This document shows, piece by piece, positions 44,459-56,079 of a stretch of DNA of 64,000 nt. The notes beneath the pieces are model-generated. The model was not told the DNA's origin. It did not search any database and saw only the letters and a list, made by a program, of their open reading frames with translations. Positions within the stretch are counted from its first letter, which is position 1, and each line of letters opens with the position of its first letter. This DNA comes from Mycocentrospora acerina (taxonomy: Eukaryota > Ascomycota > Dothideomycetes > Pleosporales), in contig JAKUHH010000192.1 of assembly GCA_022701365.1 (NCBI GenBank), forward strand, positions 129,234-193,233, read 5' to 3'. A program made the position numbers and the translations under genes.

Positions 44459-45370
44459 GGCTTTGATTGGTTTTATCACTAGTGAGATTAATTATTTTGT
44501 TTGACAAGACGGTGTTTCAATGATTAGTTTGTTTGTTGACCACATAAGATAGTTATCCGAGAGGAAAAGTTGATTTAGCTAGTCTCAGGCTGTACTAGAA
44601 CTACTTAGCTTGTATGTGTTGAGGAGTGTAAATAAGGTTTCTATCACAATATCTATGTCTACTCATTGATTATTCTTTGCATTGTGGCCGCTTTCCTGGA
44701 GTTCACAATGTTTTAAAGATCTTCTCTCACAGCCAAAAACCAATTGATCTCTAGCTGTGAGGCTAGTGGATTGATATACTCTGCGCGATACCTTCTCTAT
44801 TGTAATAGAGATATATAATTATTATAGCCACACGTTGTATTTTTCGTTGTATTTGTGAAACGATCGTCGTCACATGTGAGACAGGCTTCTCATCGAGCTT
44901 AGGTGTCTGCGCGGAGGCCAAGCCACCACGAATCTTCTATAGGGTTTAACATCGGTGAATGCTGATGATAATCAGAATATTTCCTATAACTGTTAATAAT
45001 TTTATCCTAAGTCGCTCCCAATTGGGACCGGGTGAAACTGTACTGTCTTTTCAAAATACACTTGCTTTAGTGTTCGGACAATGATGATTCAGATACCCAA
45101 AGAGAATAGTTAGCGTAAGAGATGATTCTGATAGACTAAAGCTGCTAAATGCATTTTTTTTCACAAGAATGCTACACACTGAGATAAGGAGTTAGTTTAG
45201 TAGGACCTATTCACATGGGATAGCAATGTGCGACAGTACACGTGTGCCCCACTTAGTGTATTTTTTAGCTTGAAGTCGAGGATTTCCAGAGATCATGTGC
45301 CCCATCTCAAGGCCGCTGTACATCACCGTCGGTGAAAGCGACCACGATCCGCTTTCGATCGCTACTCTCT
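44459..45370. other. AT-rich intergenic region with dispersed repeat copy 2
   Basis: About 910 bp without a gene; it contains the ~80 bp repeat at 44722-44801. Confidence 0.5.
44722..44801 (+). repeat. Dispersed ~80 bp repeat, copy 2 (with inverted TCACAGC/GCTGTGA)
   Basis: Second copy of the element at 12895-12973. The inverted heptamers are TCACAGC at 44727-44733 and GCTGTGA at 44754-44760, with the same 20 nt spacing. Their conservation against a diverged background suggests a structural or terminal role. Confidence 0.8.
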
Positions 45371-46147
45371 ATGTCGATTACACCATTATTACTGAGCCTG
45401 CCAGGCGAACTGCGAAACCTCATTGTCGAGTATTCGTTTGCTCAGGATCCAAATGCGACGCCCCTACCCCTGTCACGATCACCACTAGCTTTGTCGCTTG
45501 TATGCCGCCAACTTTATCAAGAGTATCACACTCTTGCCTTATCTGCTACTTTATTCACTATCAGTTGTCGGCGGTTGAATGAACTCCAAACTAAGGTCAA
45601 CAATATACCGCCGCAAGTCCGCCCCCACATGAAAAGAGTACAGTTGTCTGGCACTCTGAGTCTCAACGCTGCGCAGCGTCTAGGGGGCTTTCGAGGTGTC
45701 GATTTGAGCGATGCAGGCTTGTTGGGAATTCAAGAGCTATACATTAGTCCTATAACGGTGATGCTAACCCAGGACCATCCGTTCCTCAATCCAAGAATCT
45801 TAGCGCAAATTCTATGGAAGACCGTAATTGGCAACGAGACTTTAAAGACAATATGCGTGGTTCATGACAAGCAACGAAGTTATCCTGTCAACGCTCTTGT
45901 ACAGTTGATGGAAATGCAACAACTACGATATACAACAGGCAACTGGGTAATCTCACTCAATGAGGTTGAGCCTTTGGACCAAAAATCCCCAATGATCATT
46001 TTGGGTCATGATCCGATAGCGAGACAGGTCATGATTACGTTCAAACCTAATGCCATCAAGGCAGATATTTCATATCGCATGCGTCGTAGAATGCCAGAAA
46101 GTAAGCTATTAGTGAACGCTGGATGTTCTGAAATCCGAGCTAATTGA
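45371..46147 (+). CDS. F-box-like fungal protein
   Basis: 258 aa from the first ATG at 45371; the frame is open upstream but has no ATG there. The N-terminus (LLLSLPGELRNLIVEYSFAQ, then LALSLVCRQLYQEYHTLALS, then TLFTI) has the leucine/proline start and LxLVCRQLYxE pattern of the large F-box-like family of Dothideomycetes, whose members may act as SCF adaptors with Skp1 and the cullin seen at 2.4-4.8 kb. The rest has no repeat domain and may bind a substrate. Adaptor function is inference. The stop (46145-46147) lies after SEIRAN; a spliced extension is possible because AG/GT sites occur near the end. Confidence 0.6.
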   Translation: MSITPLLLSLPGELRNLIVEYSFAQDPNATPLPLSRSPLALSLVCRQLYQEYHTLALSATLFTISCRRLNELQTKVNNIPPQVRPHMKRVQLSGTLSLNAAQRLGGFRGVDLSDAGLLGIQELYISPITVMLTQDHPFLNPRILAQILWKTVIGNETLKTICVVHDKQRSYPVNALVQLMEMQQLRYTTGNWVISLNEVEPLDQKSPMIILGHDPIARQVMITFKPNAIKADISYRMRRRMPESKLLVNAGCSEIRAN

Positions 46148-46655
46148 TTCCAGGGAAGAATTCGTGATGAGTGATCGTTTGGTGATTTAAATCCAGGCTA
46201 AGAACAAGGTTTTTCATGACCGTGGGGCTGCAACAAGAAGTGTGCATGTATTACAGCCAATTATCAAGGCCCTGAACCCCCTTGCTGTATTACTATGCGC
46301 ATATTCAAGTACCTGCAGACCTTTCAAATAAATTCAGCGCATCTATAGCACAATTTTTGGATTAAACTTTGCATGAACAAAGAAATATAATGGAGAAGAT
46401 TGTAGAATTAGGAAATCAATTCTCTCGGTCCAATATTACGCTACAGGGCGTTTCATGGAAAGCCTTGAGTCCAAACTTATTTTTCAGCATATGCCAGTGA
46501 GATGAGAGAAGAAAAATCTACTCATTCAAAATTGCTTTGGACTCGATCATCGGTGCGGCTTCCGAAGCGATTACATCTTCAGCGGTGCCAGTTGATGAAT
46601 CATGCCTCACTTTCGAGAATCCGATTAGGATGCAGTATTTAGAGACAACTGCATT
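46148..46655. other. Intergenic region between convergent genes
   Basis: About 510 bp, AT-rich, no gene seen. ORFs opposite the TPK gene beginning at 46537 are shadows. Confidence 0.5.
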
Positions 46656-47502
46656 CTATATTTTCTCCTTTACATCTAAAGATGCCCTTTCTATCGTGAA
46701 AAGTACTGGTGCATTCGTTTCGATGCGGATATTGTCTGCCTTGACATGATTGCTTGTACTGACTTGACCACCCATTTGAGTGTCCCAATCGTGAACATCC
46801 CATTCTAAACCAGTAGTACTTATGACTGCTGGTCCGTACACCGGTATTATTCCAACATTTTCCGTGAATAGTCCACTCGATAAAAGTCCACAAATGACGT
46901 TTCCGCCACTTCGGAGTATGAAAGACACATTTGACTCTGAGAAAAGCCACAACCGCAAGTTTGAATATCTCGTCTCTTCTTTGATGATCTCATTTAACAG
47001 TCCAAGACCTTGGTCAACTCTTCCTGCCAGAGTTCCAAGGATGAGTACATCTTTTTGCGTGGAGGAACGAGATTGTGTTGAGATCTTCTTCATTGTCTTG
47101 CCAAAGTCGGTGCTATATTGATCTGGGTCCTGTGAAATTTTGACACCATGTGAAGTGTAATAGGTGCGCACGTCATCCCTCAAGGAATCGAGGTCACCGT
47201 GTATTAGATCGGGCAACTGTTCTTGAGTCAGTTCCTGGTTCAGTACCACAATCGCAAAAAGTTCATACATAACTGCTTTTCTGCACCTCTAAATCGTCTT
47301 TGAACATATCATATAGTCTATTGGCACCACCATCTGCGCATATTCGGTATCCTGTGTGACTCCAGAGGCGTGCGAAGGCGGCAAAATGAGCTATTGGCTG
47401 GTTTAGAATGAGTAGATCTGGCCGATCGTGAGTTTTTTCAAAGTCATCGCCTTCCGTAAGATACTCTCCCGGAGAAAAGATATTTGCTATAGGGTCGCTC
47501 AT
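46656..47502 (-). CDS. Thiamine pyrophosphokinase
   Basis: Model: complement(46656..47234, 47287..47502), 264 aa. Transfers pyrophosphate from ATP to thiamine to give thiamine diphosphate in the cytosol (yeast THI80 function). Family motifs are intact: ICADGGANRLYDMF (56-67), LPDLIHGDLDSL (79-90), DQYSTDFGKTM (110-120) with the catalytic Asp, LGTLAGRVDQGLGLLNEI (139-156), and the C-terminal thiamine-binding domain with GQVSTSNHVKADNIRIETN and APVLFTIE. The 52 nt intron was chosen (donor after DDLE, acceptor before ELTQ); an alternative donor would leave only 34 nt, too short. TPK is usually a single essential gene; finding it among AT-rich accessory DNA raises the possibility of a second copy. 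Confidence 0.9.
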
Positions 47503-48846
47503 AGTTTGCAGGTTAACCAGAACGTTGTGTGATGCTACATGGAAGGCTGCAGATGCGATGTCACACAGCGATTATGCAATGCGCTAGTTTAGCGCACTTT
47601 TTCAATATCGCAGACTTTCATCGCAACCTTTAATGATTTTACAATGAGACTCACCGTTTCCCTCATTTCCAAAAGCATAATCACTGACAAATAGTTCGGC
47701 TCTCCAGTTTAGCGTCGGCGATGACAAAATTAAATCGTTTCGGCATTTGATGTGCTTTGCCCTTTTCCGGTCATGCCCGAGCTACAACTCCGGGCCGAAT
47801 TACTCGATTCTCAATCCATAAGGGCGGTAAGATATGCTTTGAACTTTCCGAATTGACTGTAAGATACCACGACACAGCTCCTCAATTGGAAGATGAGAGG
47901 AAAGTGTGAGGGGCAATACACGATGTTTGATGATAAAAGCTGCTTATCTGTATGTTCAATATGGCAATTTAATTCTCAAGTTTACACACTCTTAGCAGAC
48001 GCGCATGACTGGGTGAACAATCATGCATAGAATACAAGTGGCGCGAATTTTCGAGACCATACAAGCTCGATGATTGCTATCGCAGCTTACTGCCTTACTT
48101 TAGATGCAACAGGTGAACTAACCGAAGCTTTTCGAAACTTTACACGCAACGTTTACAGGCTAGCATTGTCCGAATCTGTAGTGATCAGTACTAATTTATT
48201 CGACAAACGGCTTTATATTTCGCAAATGATCTTCCATAGGGTGAGAAGTGGCATCAACATGACTATGACTATGACTCATGTGTGATCTAAAAACAACATT
48301 TACTGTACCAAGCACGAGAAAAACTGGAATGATTAAACAGAGTTAATTCTACGAATCACATGGTTTGCGAAGCACTGTGTAGTTACTCAGTCATTCACCA
48401 TCTGTGATTGTAGTTGTGCTGTAGTGTGAATTCAATTTGTTGAGATAGTTTGTACTTGCAATCGTAATCTGACTTCAAAGTCGCAACTGCGAGCTAAAAA
48501 TTTCCCGCATCAGTTTGAATGAATTCCATAGAAATCCTCCTCCATACTAGATAACGCTACAGATTTTACACAGCCACCTACTTTGATCCTCGCTCTGGAT
48601 CAGGATTAAGGTGTGCGCCAAGCCCGAGCTTCGGGGATTGAGTGATCGATGCCTGCAACCTTTTGTGGTTGTATGCCAGAGCACAATCCGAACATATGCA
48701 AGTTGGCGGTTCTTGTATAACCATTACCCTTTGCTGAATTAATGTTTACCACTTACTGTATCTTTACATTTCACACTGAGATTGGTTTTTTTTCGCTCTC
48801 AGTCATGAAGGCTATAGCTGCAACTTACAAAACGCCTTTTGTGGCC
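47503..48846. other. AT-rich intergenic region
   Basis: About 1.3 kb between the divergent TPK and Zn2Cys6 genes. Short ORFs only (for example 48070-48285). The frame of the next gene extends upstream with ATGs at 48742 and 48805, but conserved sequence starts near 48847. Confidence 0.45.
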
Positions 48847-50104
48847 ATGGACGACAACAAACCGGAACTGAAATTAGTACAGTCTTGTCAAGGTAATCTT
48901 TACGCAAGAAGACTCTCAAGAAGAGCCATTGCCTGTGTCACTTGTGCAAAAGCGAAGACTAAGTGCGACAAGAAAGTAAGTCAACCAGCTCGATTATCGT
49001 TATTTGCAAGGTGTTGAAATAAATTTACAGCTGCCCGCCTGTTCTCGCTGTACTTCGAAAGGAAAAATATGCGAACCGCGATCAACACGTCGCACATCAA
49101 GCAGTGCTAGTCATTATGCTAGCCATACAAAACGCAGAAGGCCATCTGCACCATCCAAAATGTGTCACCCTGTGAGCACTACCTCGCCATTGCTCATAAA
49201 GGGGATCTCTCCAAGGACATCCCATTTAAAAAAACCAAATTTCAGGGGAGTCGAAAACAGTGTTTCTATTGATACAATCGATTCGACTGACAAGCCAAAC
49301 CCATGCGCAATCCTTTCTGGACTTCCCTGCCCTTCCCCAATTCAAAAAATAGTATCCGATCTAGTTGAGAAAGTATTTAGGGAGCCTTTAGGCATGATTA
49401 AAGGTCGGAATAATCCGCTGCACTCAGCGTTATATCAAGACATTCCATACTCATGGTTCTCGGCACCACAATCGCACCACACATCTGTCTACCACGAGCC
49501 CCATGCTATTTCGGAGCCACTGGAATCTCGTTCTATGGACCAGTCATGGTTTGAAAGTGGTTTGAGATACTTTGAGCCTGGGTCTAGTGAATCTACTACG
49601 CCGGGCCCATCAAGTATGTGGTCTTCCCCAGAACCTGAATACGTCGCGTCGACAGAGGACTCAGACGGATGGACGTATCCATATTTTTTAAATTCGAACG
49701 CAGAGGAATTGGTCGACGTGATAGCAGCTGCACATATGATGCCATTACTTTCATATAGCAATCGCTCAATGGACCACTATCGTCGGACCGATCCTGCCCG
49801 AGACTCCCGGCTCAGCGACCGAATGGATCCTTGTCAACATTCAACAATCAATTGCCTTGAGTCATCATCACATAGACGCGGCCGGGAATTATCACCTAGC
49901 AGTGAAACGCCTTGGGAAGACCCACGTATTACTTCGTCACAGCATTATGAAACACGGCAAAGCTTCCAAGAAAGTGAGTTTATACACAACTTGAAAGTTA
50001 GGGATTGGAAGGATTAATCTCCAACTGCTATAAATAGACAACAGTGGATCTCTTCTTTAGAACGGCGGGAAACTTGGAAGTACAGAAGAGATCCTCATTT
50101 CTAA
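48847..50104 (+). CDS. Zn2Cys6 DNA-binding protein (short, no fungal_trans domain)
   Basis: Model: join(48847..48975, 49031..49973, 50061..50104), 371 aa. The zinc cluster spans intron 1: Cys30, 33, 40 in CVTCAKAKTKCDKK and Cys47, 50, 57 in LPACSRCTSKGKIC, canonical spacing C-x2-C-x6-C-x6-C-x2-C-x6-C. A basic nuclear-localisation-like stretch follows (TRRTSSSASH, then HTKRRRPSAPSK). The rest is Ser/Pro-rich and low in order, and no fungal_trans domain is seen. The last exon gives a QEKRRETWKYRRDPHF end; reading through instead gives an unrelated 14-residue tail of equal length, so this junction is a choice, not proof. ATGs at 48742 and 48805 are possible starts. Its 3' end converges on the Hsp70-like gene 47 bp away. 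Confidence 0.75.
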
Positions 50105-50151
50105 GTTATGGAAATTACTATACAAGTTTGACCTTCATTCCTTCTTCTCTT

Positions 50152-52403
50152 CTACCACTTTGCATCCATCTCTACCTCTGTTTGACTGTGTCCGATCTTT
50201 TTCCCTGCATATATGAGCGCAAATTCTAACGCGGTGCCAATGACCTTCATCTCAATCTCAAAATTGATTCTTTTATACAAGCCACCATCTGCACCTTTGT
50301 AGCTTCTCACATTCGTCATGTCGATTCCTTTTTCTGATTCGATGCGAAATCCTGGCTTGATCAAAGGTGTTTGTCGTATGGGAGGCTCTTGCTCTTTGCA
50401 TGTTTGAATTTGCACACTCAGCGAGAACAAGTCTTGATGGCCAGCTACAGGGAGTGTCATGTGCCAGGGCATGCGCACAGGTTTGGCGTCGGCGATATTC
50501 TCGCCCTGAGGCGACAGTTAGCATACGTGGAATGAATTGATTTGATGCAATAGCTGAGTACTGACTCGTTTGAGATACCAGCGGAGTTGATTTCGCGCTT
50601 TATCTTTGCCAGAGACTTCATCGCGATACTTGTCACATAACAGATGAAGTTTTGAATCAAACAGGGTATGATAGCGCACACCGTAGTTGCAGCGCGATAT
50701 TCTTGTCTGTACCACTGGGCCAGAGCCTTGTGAATTTGACATGGCTTTGAGTACTGCACCGCGACAAATTGCAGTCCATCTATTGTACGTTTAAATTTTG
50801 TATAAAGAATTGACATTTTTCTGAATTTGTACTTACGGTCTATTTCCCGATGACTGATATACCTCGATTCCTCGATGTCGGTTTTCGAGACGTAAAAGAT
50901 TGAACAAGTACCTGCAGCTGCCAAACCCGCCAACTAGCACTATTGCCTGTTTTTGGTCAATCTTGGTGTCACAAAAATGTTTTCATGAGCAATTGCCCAC
51001 CTTTGGCGGTCGGCCAGTCTTCTTTTCCACAGCACTAATCTGATCGTTGACAAGCGATCGCACTTGCGAAACGACGTCATCAAAAATCTCCCGTACGTGA
51101 CCACTAACTTTTGTGTTAGACGTCACAATAATTCCACCAGAAAAAGATAACTAACCGATCAAGGGATATAGACGGTGGAGCGCCGAGTGTTACACACTCA
51201 TAAGGGAGAGTAATCTTCCAGCTCCGCTCCTGGTCTTCGAAGCCTCTTTTAATACCATTCTCCCACTGCGTGTTCATTACCCCCTTGATGACCGCATCTG
51301 GAACATTCCACGCTTCACCAACAAGTTGATCCATGAAGGCTTCAAAGTCCTGATCCAAAAACACTGCGCCACACAATTTTCCAGAGCCTTCAACGCATTC
51401 GCTCAACCTCATGGGCTTTGTTTGCAACACTTGGTAGCTGATAAGATCCACTGTCCCACCACCAGCATCGCACACAACAAAAGTGTCGCCGACTTGAAAA
51501 TTCGGTCGAGCTTTGAGGTCGTCAAAGGTTGCAAGTGCAGCAGCTTCTGGTTCGGACACAAAGTTCAATTTTGTGTCTCCCGCTAGCCGATGGCTCAGGA
51601 TACCGGCGCACTTTGCAGCTTCTCGCATACGGTTTACAGCTTGTGTAGTCCAGACTGCAGGTACAGTACAAACGACTTGGAAAGGAAGGCCCTCTACGGT
51701 TGCTTCACCAAACGCCTTCTCAATATTTAATACGGCATGCGTCCACAAGAGGCGGAGATAGTCCGTAACAGCTTGAACTGGTGTCTTTCCAGCATTCTGC
51801 AAATGCTTTTTTGCTTGTTCGATCTGTGGCGAGTTTTTCTGCTTCATGTCCATGTCTTCTTCGTCTAGCAGAAGGAGCTTGAACCACTCTAGCGCCTCTT
51901 TGTCACCAACATTGTAACCCCAGAGTATTTTTTGAGAGGGAGAATGTCCGTACGAGATCCTAGTTGGAGCTTTGCCTTTGTCAGAACTCTCATATTCAGT
52001 ACAGTCCCAGTTGGTGATGATGTTAATGTCTTCAGGCTGTTTTGAGTACGCCCATGCAACGCCAGAGTACCTTGCAGCTGTCAACCAGATGAGAATCGAA
52101 GGCGCAAGGCCATACTTACGTTGTGCCAAAATCAATGCCAATCAATATGTGCCCAAGATCAATTTCAGCATCAATTTCTTCGTCGTTTTCTTTTTCTATC
52201 AAAGTAGGAGCACAGCTGAATGAGGATGGTGGTGCTGGTGCTCGAGGCCTTGTGTAATCTCTTGCTGGAGGCAAGTAATTTGTCTTTTTTTCTGACGGAT
52301 ATTCTTCTTTCCGCACACGTGGTTGTTCAGATGCTTGTTCAGCTAAATCCCAGGAAGATTTGGGCTGTTTTCTGTTGAGAGTGAACTTTTTAAGCAGACC
52401 CAT
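50152..52403 (-). CDS. Hsp70-like (actin-fold ATPase) protein, fungal HSPA12-type
   Basis: Model: complement(50152..50505, 50566..50779, 50837..50946, 51001..51103, 51156..52070, 52120..52403), 659 aa. An atypical Hsp70 family ATPase. After an ~85-residue charged N-terminal extension come the phosphate-1 loop ILIGIDFGTTYSGVAWAYS (split by intron 1), FQVVCTVPAVWTTQAVNRMR, LNFVSEPEAAALATF, the phosphate-2 loop VVCDAGGGTVDLISYQV (about 300) and the adenosine motif AIVLVGGFGSCRYLFNLL (about 437-455). The usual Hsp70 substrate-binding domain and EEVD-type tail are absent; instead ~200 residues follow that are typical of these fungal paralogues. All introns are 49-60 nt with GT..AG ends. It shares a divergent promoter with the GTPase gene. 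Role unknown; these genes are often expanded in filamentous fungi. Confidence 0.88.
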
Positions 52404-53037
52404 GGCATCCAAACAACGAAAATACTTGCTTCTGGAGTGTAGAGGATGAAATATGAGAGTACTACAGAGTGCGCGTTTGTTGAGAATAGACAAATTCAAT
52501 TACTAGGCTGCGAAAGTGGGCATGCTCTTGAGTCTGAACGATCGAAGCTCAGCCGCAAGGTCCGTCAAGTGTTGTCGCGCTTTCGTACTATCTTCTCCGC
52601 CCCTCACCACTCATTGGTCAGCCTCGTCACTTGGGATGTCGTGCCCCACCAGCTGAACTGCATAATTAGCCCGAGGCTTGATGGCTTTTGAATCGCATGG
52701 GCCAAAAGATTCTTTTGAACCAATTGCTGCCTTTCAAGGAGGAAGTCGGCATAGGCATTCCTTTGTCCGTTCATGCACCTCACCTGAACTATGAGCGGAC
52801 TTGCTGCACACTATACCGCTCTATCTCGAAGCTGAAGCGAGTCTATCCAATTATAGTATTTTTAAAAAATAGAAACATACTCCATGGTTTCCGCCTCTAT
52901 TGAAGGCTTGCAGTGAAGGCGCAAAAATGTTAAAAAGAGTTTGGGGTGCATACCCCAAGCTCAAGACCCAGTAGCCCAAACGCCCACGTCCAACCCACAT
53001 TCAAGATCATACGCGCAAAACAACAATCTTTGCTAAA
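52404..53037. promoter_or_regulatory. Divergent promoter region (Hsp70-like / GTPase)
   Basis: 634 bp between two divergent starts. No HSE array (nGAAn repeats) or TATA consensus stood out. The arrangement permits co-regulation of the two NTPase genes. Confidence 0.5.
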
Positions 53038-54072
53038 ATGATGATTCCGAAAGAGAATGTGAATCGCGGCATGATTCTGATTATGGGGTGCACAGGGTCG
53101 GGGAAAAGTTTCTTTATCAACAAGCTTCGCGAAGACTCAGTGGTTGAAGGCCACGGGCTGCGATCAAGTAAGGTCTCAAACGTTGAAAAAGCCCTGATAC
53201 TGATTTCATGTGGCATAGAAACAGAAGTTTGCCAAGTTGTGCGAGTGGGCGTCGGACGGCATGAAATAGCTGTTGTGGATACTCCAGGTTTCGACGATAC
53301 CACGCGGTCTGACGGGGAGATCCTTGAGGGGATTGTCGAGTTTTTGTGTGCGCAATACGAGCTGGGTATACCATTGAAGGGTATCATCTATATGCATCGA
53401 ATCACCGATGTGAAGATGTCTGGATCCGCACAACGCTATTTCAATATGTTTCAACGACTATGTGGAGAGCAAAATCTAGCCAACGTCGTCTTACTCACCA
53501 CCATGTGGAGTGAATTGAAGGACGAGGGAAAAGGGCTAGAGCGTGAGCGTGAATTGCGACGCGACTTCTGGAATGGGATGGAAAGCCTGGGTTCCACGAT
53601 TCGCCGGTTCGACGGCAGTCGCTCAATGGCAGAGGCATTTGTGTGCAGATTAATGCGCAAGAAAGATATTGTGCTCGATATTCAAGACGAACTAGTCGAG
53701 CAGGGCAAGCGATTGAGTGATACAAGGGCAGGTCAATTAGTAGTACCTGTACTGGAACACCGGATAGGAGAAACTGATGAGAAAATTCAGTTGTTGGAAG
53801 AGAAGATTAACAACGTGGAGAAATGGGATGAAGCGGAAGCAAGAAGCTTAAGGAAGCAGAAAGATGCTTTATTGCAGGAACATCATAGAAATGTGCATCA
53901 GCAGCAGAGGCTACAACAAAAAACGGGTAGAGTTATTGCAGACAAGATAGAAACGGAGAAGAAGAGGAATAAGCTGAAAGGAAGCTTGTCGTTGTTTGGT
54001 TCTTTACTTGGTCTCGCAATCACGGCCACAGTAAATGTAATACTTCCGCTTGCGGGAGTTGGATCATTTTAG
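53038..54072 (+). CDS. P-loop GTPase (AIG1/septin-like G domain) with coiled coil and C-terminal hydrophobic segment
   Basis: 344 aa, intronless. G1/Walker A is GCTGSGKS (17-24) and G3 is DTPGFDDT (81-88). The expected G4 (N/TKxD) is replaced by LLTTMWSEL, as in a fungal group of such GTPases. The region 225-310 is a strong charged coiled coil (ETDEKIQLLEEKINNVEKW, then RSLRKQKDALLQEHHRNVHQ). The last ~25 residues are hydrophobic (SLFGSLLGLAITATVNVILP), a likely membrane anchor or tail. The architecture G domain-coiled coil-hydrophobic tail resembles immunity-associated GTPases that oligomerise on membranes; the resemblance is structural, the function inferred. Divergent from the Hsp70-like gene and 332 bp upstream of the coiled-coil gene. 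Confidence 0.85.
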   Translation: MMIPKENVNRGMILIMGCTGSGKSFFINKLREDSVVEGHGLRSSKVSNVEKALILISCGIETEVCQVVRVGVGRHEIAVVDTPGFDDTTRSDGEILEGIVEFLCAQYELGIPLKGIIYMHRITDVKMSGSAQRYFNMFQRLCGEQNLANVVLLTTMWSELKDEGKGLERERELRRDFWNGMESLGSTIRRFDGSRSMAEAFVCRLMRKKDIVLDIQDELVEQGKRLSDTRAGQLVVPVLEHRIGETDEKIQLLEEKINNVEKWDEAEARSLRKQKDALLQEHHRNVHQQQRLQQKTGRVIADKIETEKKRNKLKGSLSLFGSLLGLAITATVNVILPLAGVGSF

Positions 54073-54404
54073 AATTCAGTAGTTAGTCTTGAAATTTGAT
54101 GAATGTGTCACTGTGTAATAATCAGCAACACGAGACTTTTCCACGTCTTAGTGGTCGAGCTGTTCGAGACTAGGTCTAATTCCGATGTGATCTGCCGCAA
54201 ATCCAGTCCCGATTTTTCAGAGACGAAGTATGGGTAGAATATCCGCCTTACCATTTAGAGCGCGGTGGACAACTTGGCCTGGAAAGTATGCGTCGATGGG
54301 CTGAGTCAGTCGCGCCACCAAAGCGCACGGTGGACATCCATAAGAGCAGCTTGCTGCCATGCTCACTGACATGGCTCAACATGCTCGGCCCAACTTCCCC
54401 AACC
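54073..54404. other. Intergenic region / possible N-terminal extension of the next gene
   Basis: The frame of the coiled-coil gene is open back to an ATG at 54288; that extra 39-residue piece (MRRWAESVAPPKRTVDIHKS...) is possible but less natural than the start at 54405. Confidence 0.4.
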
Positions 54405-56079
54405 ATGACTGCCCGGAAAAAGGTATATCCTATTTCTGAAAGCGATATTAATGGTAAATCGTCTTCTTCCCGTGGTATTTTCAGTCTCAAGAGAAATCTT
54501 GCCACCAAAGCAAAACATATAACACACAAGGCGAGCGGTCAAGGCGACCAGCCGTCCTCAAGTACGAACCAGAGCATATCTAGCAAGTTAAACAAATTAG
54601 ACGCTGCCGCTGCATCAAGAGGACCTTCCAATATTATGGTACCCAGAAAACCCTCTCTTCCACCGCGAGGGGATACAAACGAAAAACTCACTCTTGCACC
54701 ATTTGCACCCGCCGATGCGCTGAGAAGTAGCGTGATGGACGGTCCAGATAAGTTCAGAAATGAAGCTCTTAGTAAGGATATTCAAGTACTTGAGGAAGAG
54801 CGGGCTACTTCACGATCCACTATCGGGCGCACCTCTACGGCGACAAGCTGTAATGACAACCTAACGCCAAACCGATCAGTCAACAAAATTGAAGTGGATA
54901 AACCTTTACCGGAACCCCAGAGAGTAGATCCAGTAGTGCTGATTGCTCCCAAGGAAAAGGACGATTACCTCGACGCGATTACTGAACTAGAAAAGACCGT
55001 GGACAAGCTTGAACAAGAACGCAGCGAACAAGTAAAACAGCTTGACATGCAACATCAAAAGCTTCGCGAGTCTTCCAAACGTGAAGAGGAGTATTTGGCT
55101 AAGATAGCTGAGCTAGAAAAGGCGTGGAAGAAAGCCACGGTTGCGGCTGTTGCCTTGCAAAAACCACTCGCGTCGTACAAAGTCGACGACAAGACGATAG
55201 AAGGAAGATACGAAGAGATTATTTATGACGTAGCAAGTTGGTCAATTAGCTACCTATCGAGAGATCCTATCAAATTGAATGGCTCGGCAGTGAACATCCT
55301 CAAGCAGCTGACACCAGCTCTGGACACATATTTCAAACATAGGTCACTACTACAGCTACTTCTTCAAAGTTTGGTCATGCGATTATTGGTACGAAACGTG
55401 CTCACATTTGATGGAGAGAAAGGATTGTGGTGGGCGGGTCGTCAAGCGTCGTGTTTGCGGCAGATACAGAGTAAACTGCAACCTTGCGGTAAGTTGCAAT
55501 ACCCATCATATTTTCTTTTTATAAATTTTTGAGCAACATAAGATTGATATCGGCATCGCAATAGATGGCAGCCGTCTTGTCCCAGAAGGTCTTCGAAACG
55601 GGAAGATACACCCAGGCGACGTACGCGATTATAGTACATGGAAAGCGAAAACAGCACTCCTAGTCACTAAAGATTTGGAAAGAGCAGAAGTACAATTCAA
55701 TATCGAACGCGTCCTTGAATCGATGGAGGCAGATCTATGCCCATTTGTGCCGCATTGGAAACCAGAAGTGTGGAAAGAACTAAGAAGTATCATTCAAAAG
55801 GCCGTGGCACTGGACGAAGAAATGGGTAAATCTAGAGCGCTGTTTGAAGTCCTTTACTGGTCCGAGAAAGATATGGCGGGCATGAAGTTTGATGAAGGGC
55901 GTATGAAATCGGCTGTAGGAATGGAGCCTGCGCGCGCAGGTATGACACCCGAGTTAGTATTAGCTCCAATGCTAGCAAGGATTGGAAATGCTGATGGAGA
56001 CGCTTTTGAGAGAATTGTTTGTATTTCTAAGTGGACAGTTGTATGTGCAGAAAGCCGAAAAAGACATAAATTAGGATAG
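54405..56079 (+). CDS. Hypothetical coiled-coil protein
   Basis: Model: join(54405..55488, 55565..56079), 532 aa (571 if started at 54288). Function not recognised. Residues 1-190 are Ser/Pro-rich, basic and disordered (SLKRNLATKAKHITHKASG). About 210-275 is a coiled coil (DAITELEKTVDKLEQERSEQ, then KREEEYLAKIAELEKAWKKA). The C-terminal half is globular and helical: IEGRYEEIIYDVASWSISYL, then a DVRDYSTWKAKTALLV region after the intron and VWKELRSIIQKAVALDEEMG, and it ends in alternating segments around PELVLAPMLARIGNADG. The 76 nt intron restores continuity (KLQPC joined to DGSRLVPEGL). Its tandem position behind the GTPase suggests a shared context. Confidence 0.75.

Noticed and set aside
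47235..47270. Separate short gene starting MYELFAIVVLNQ upstream of TPK exon 2
   Set aside because: It is the second exon's frame read back into the intron; joining to the first exon gives the complete TPK family motif order.
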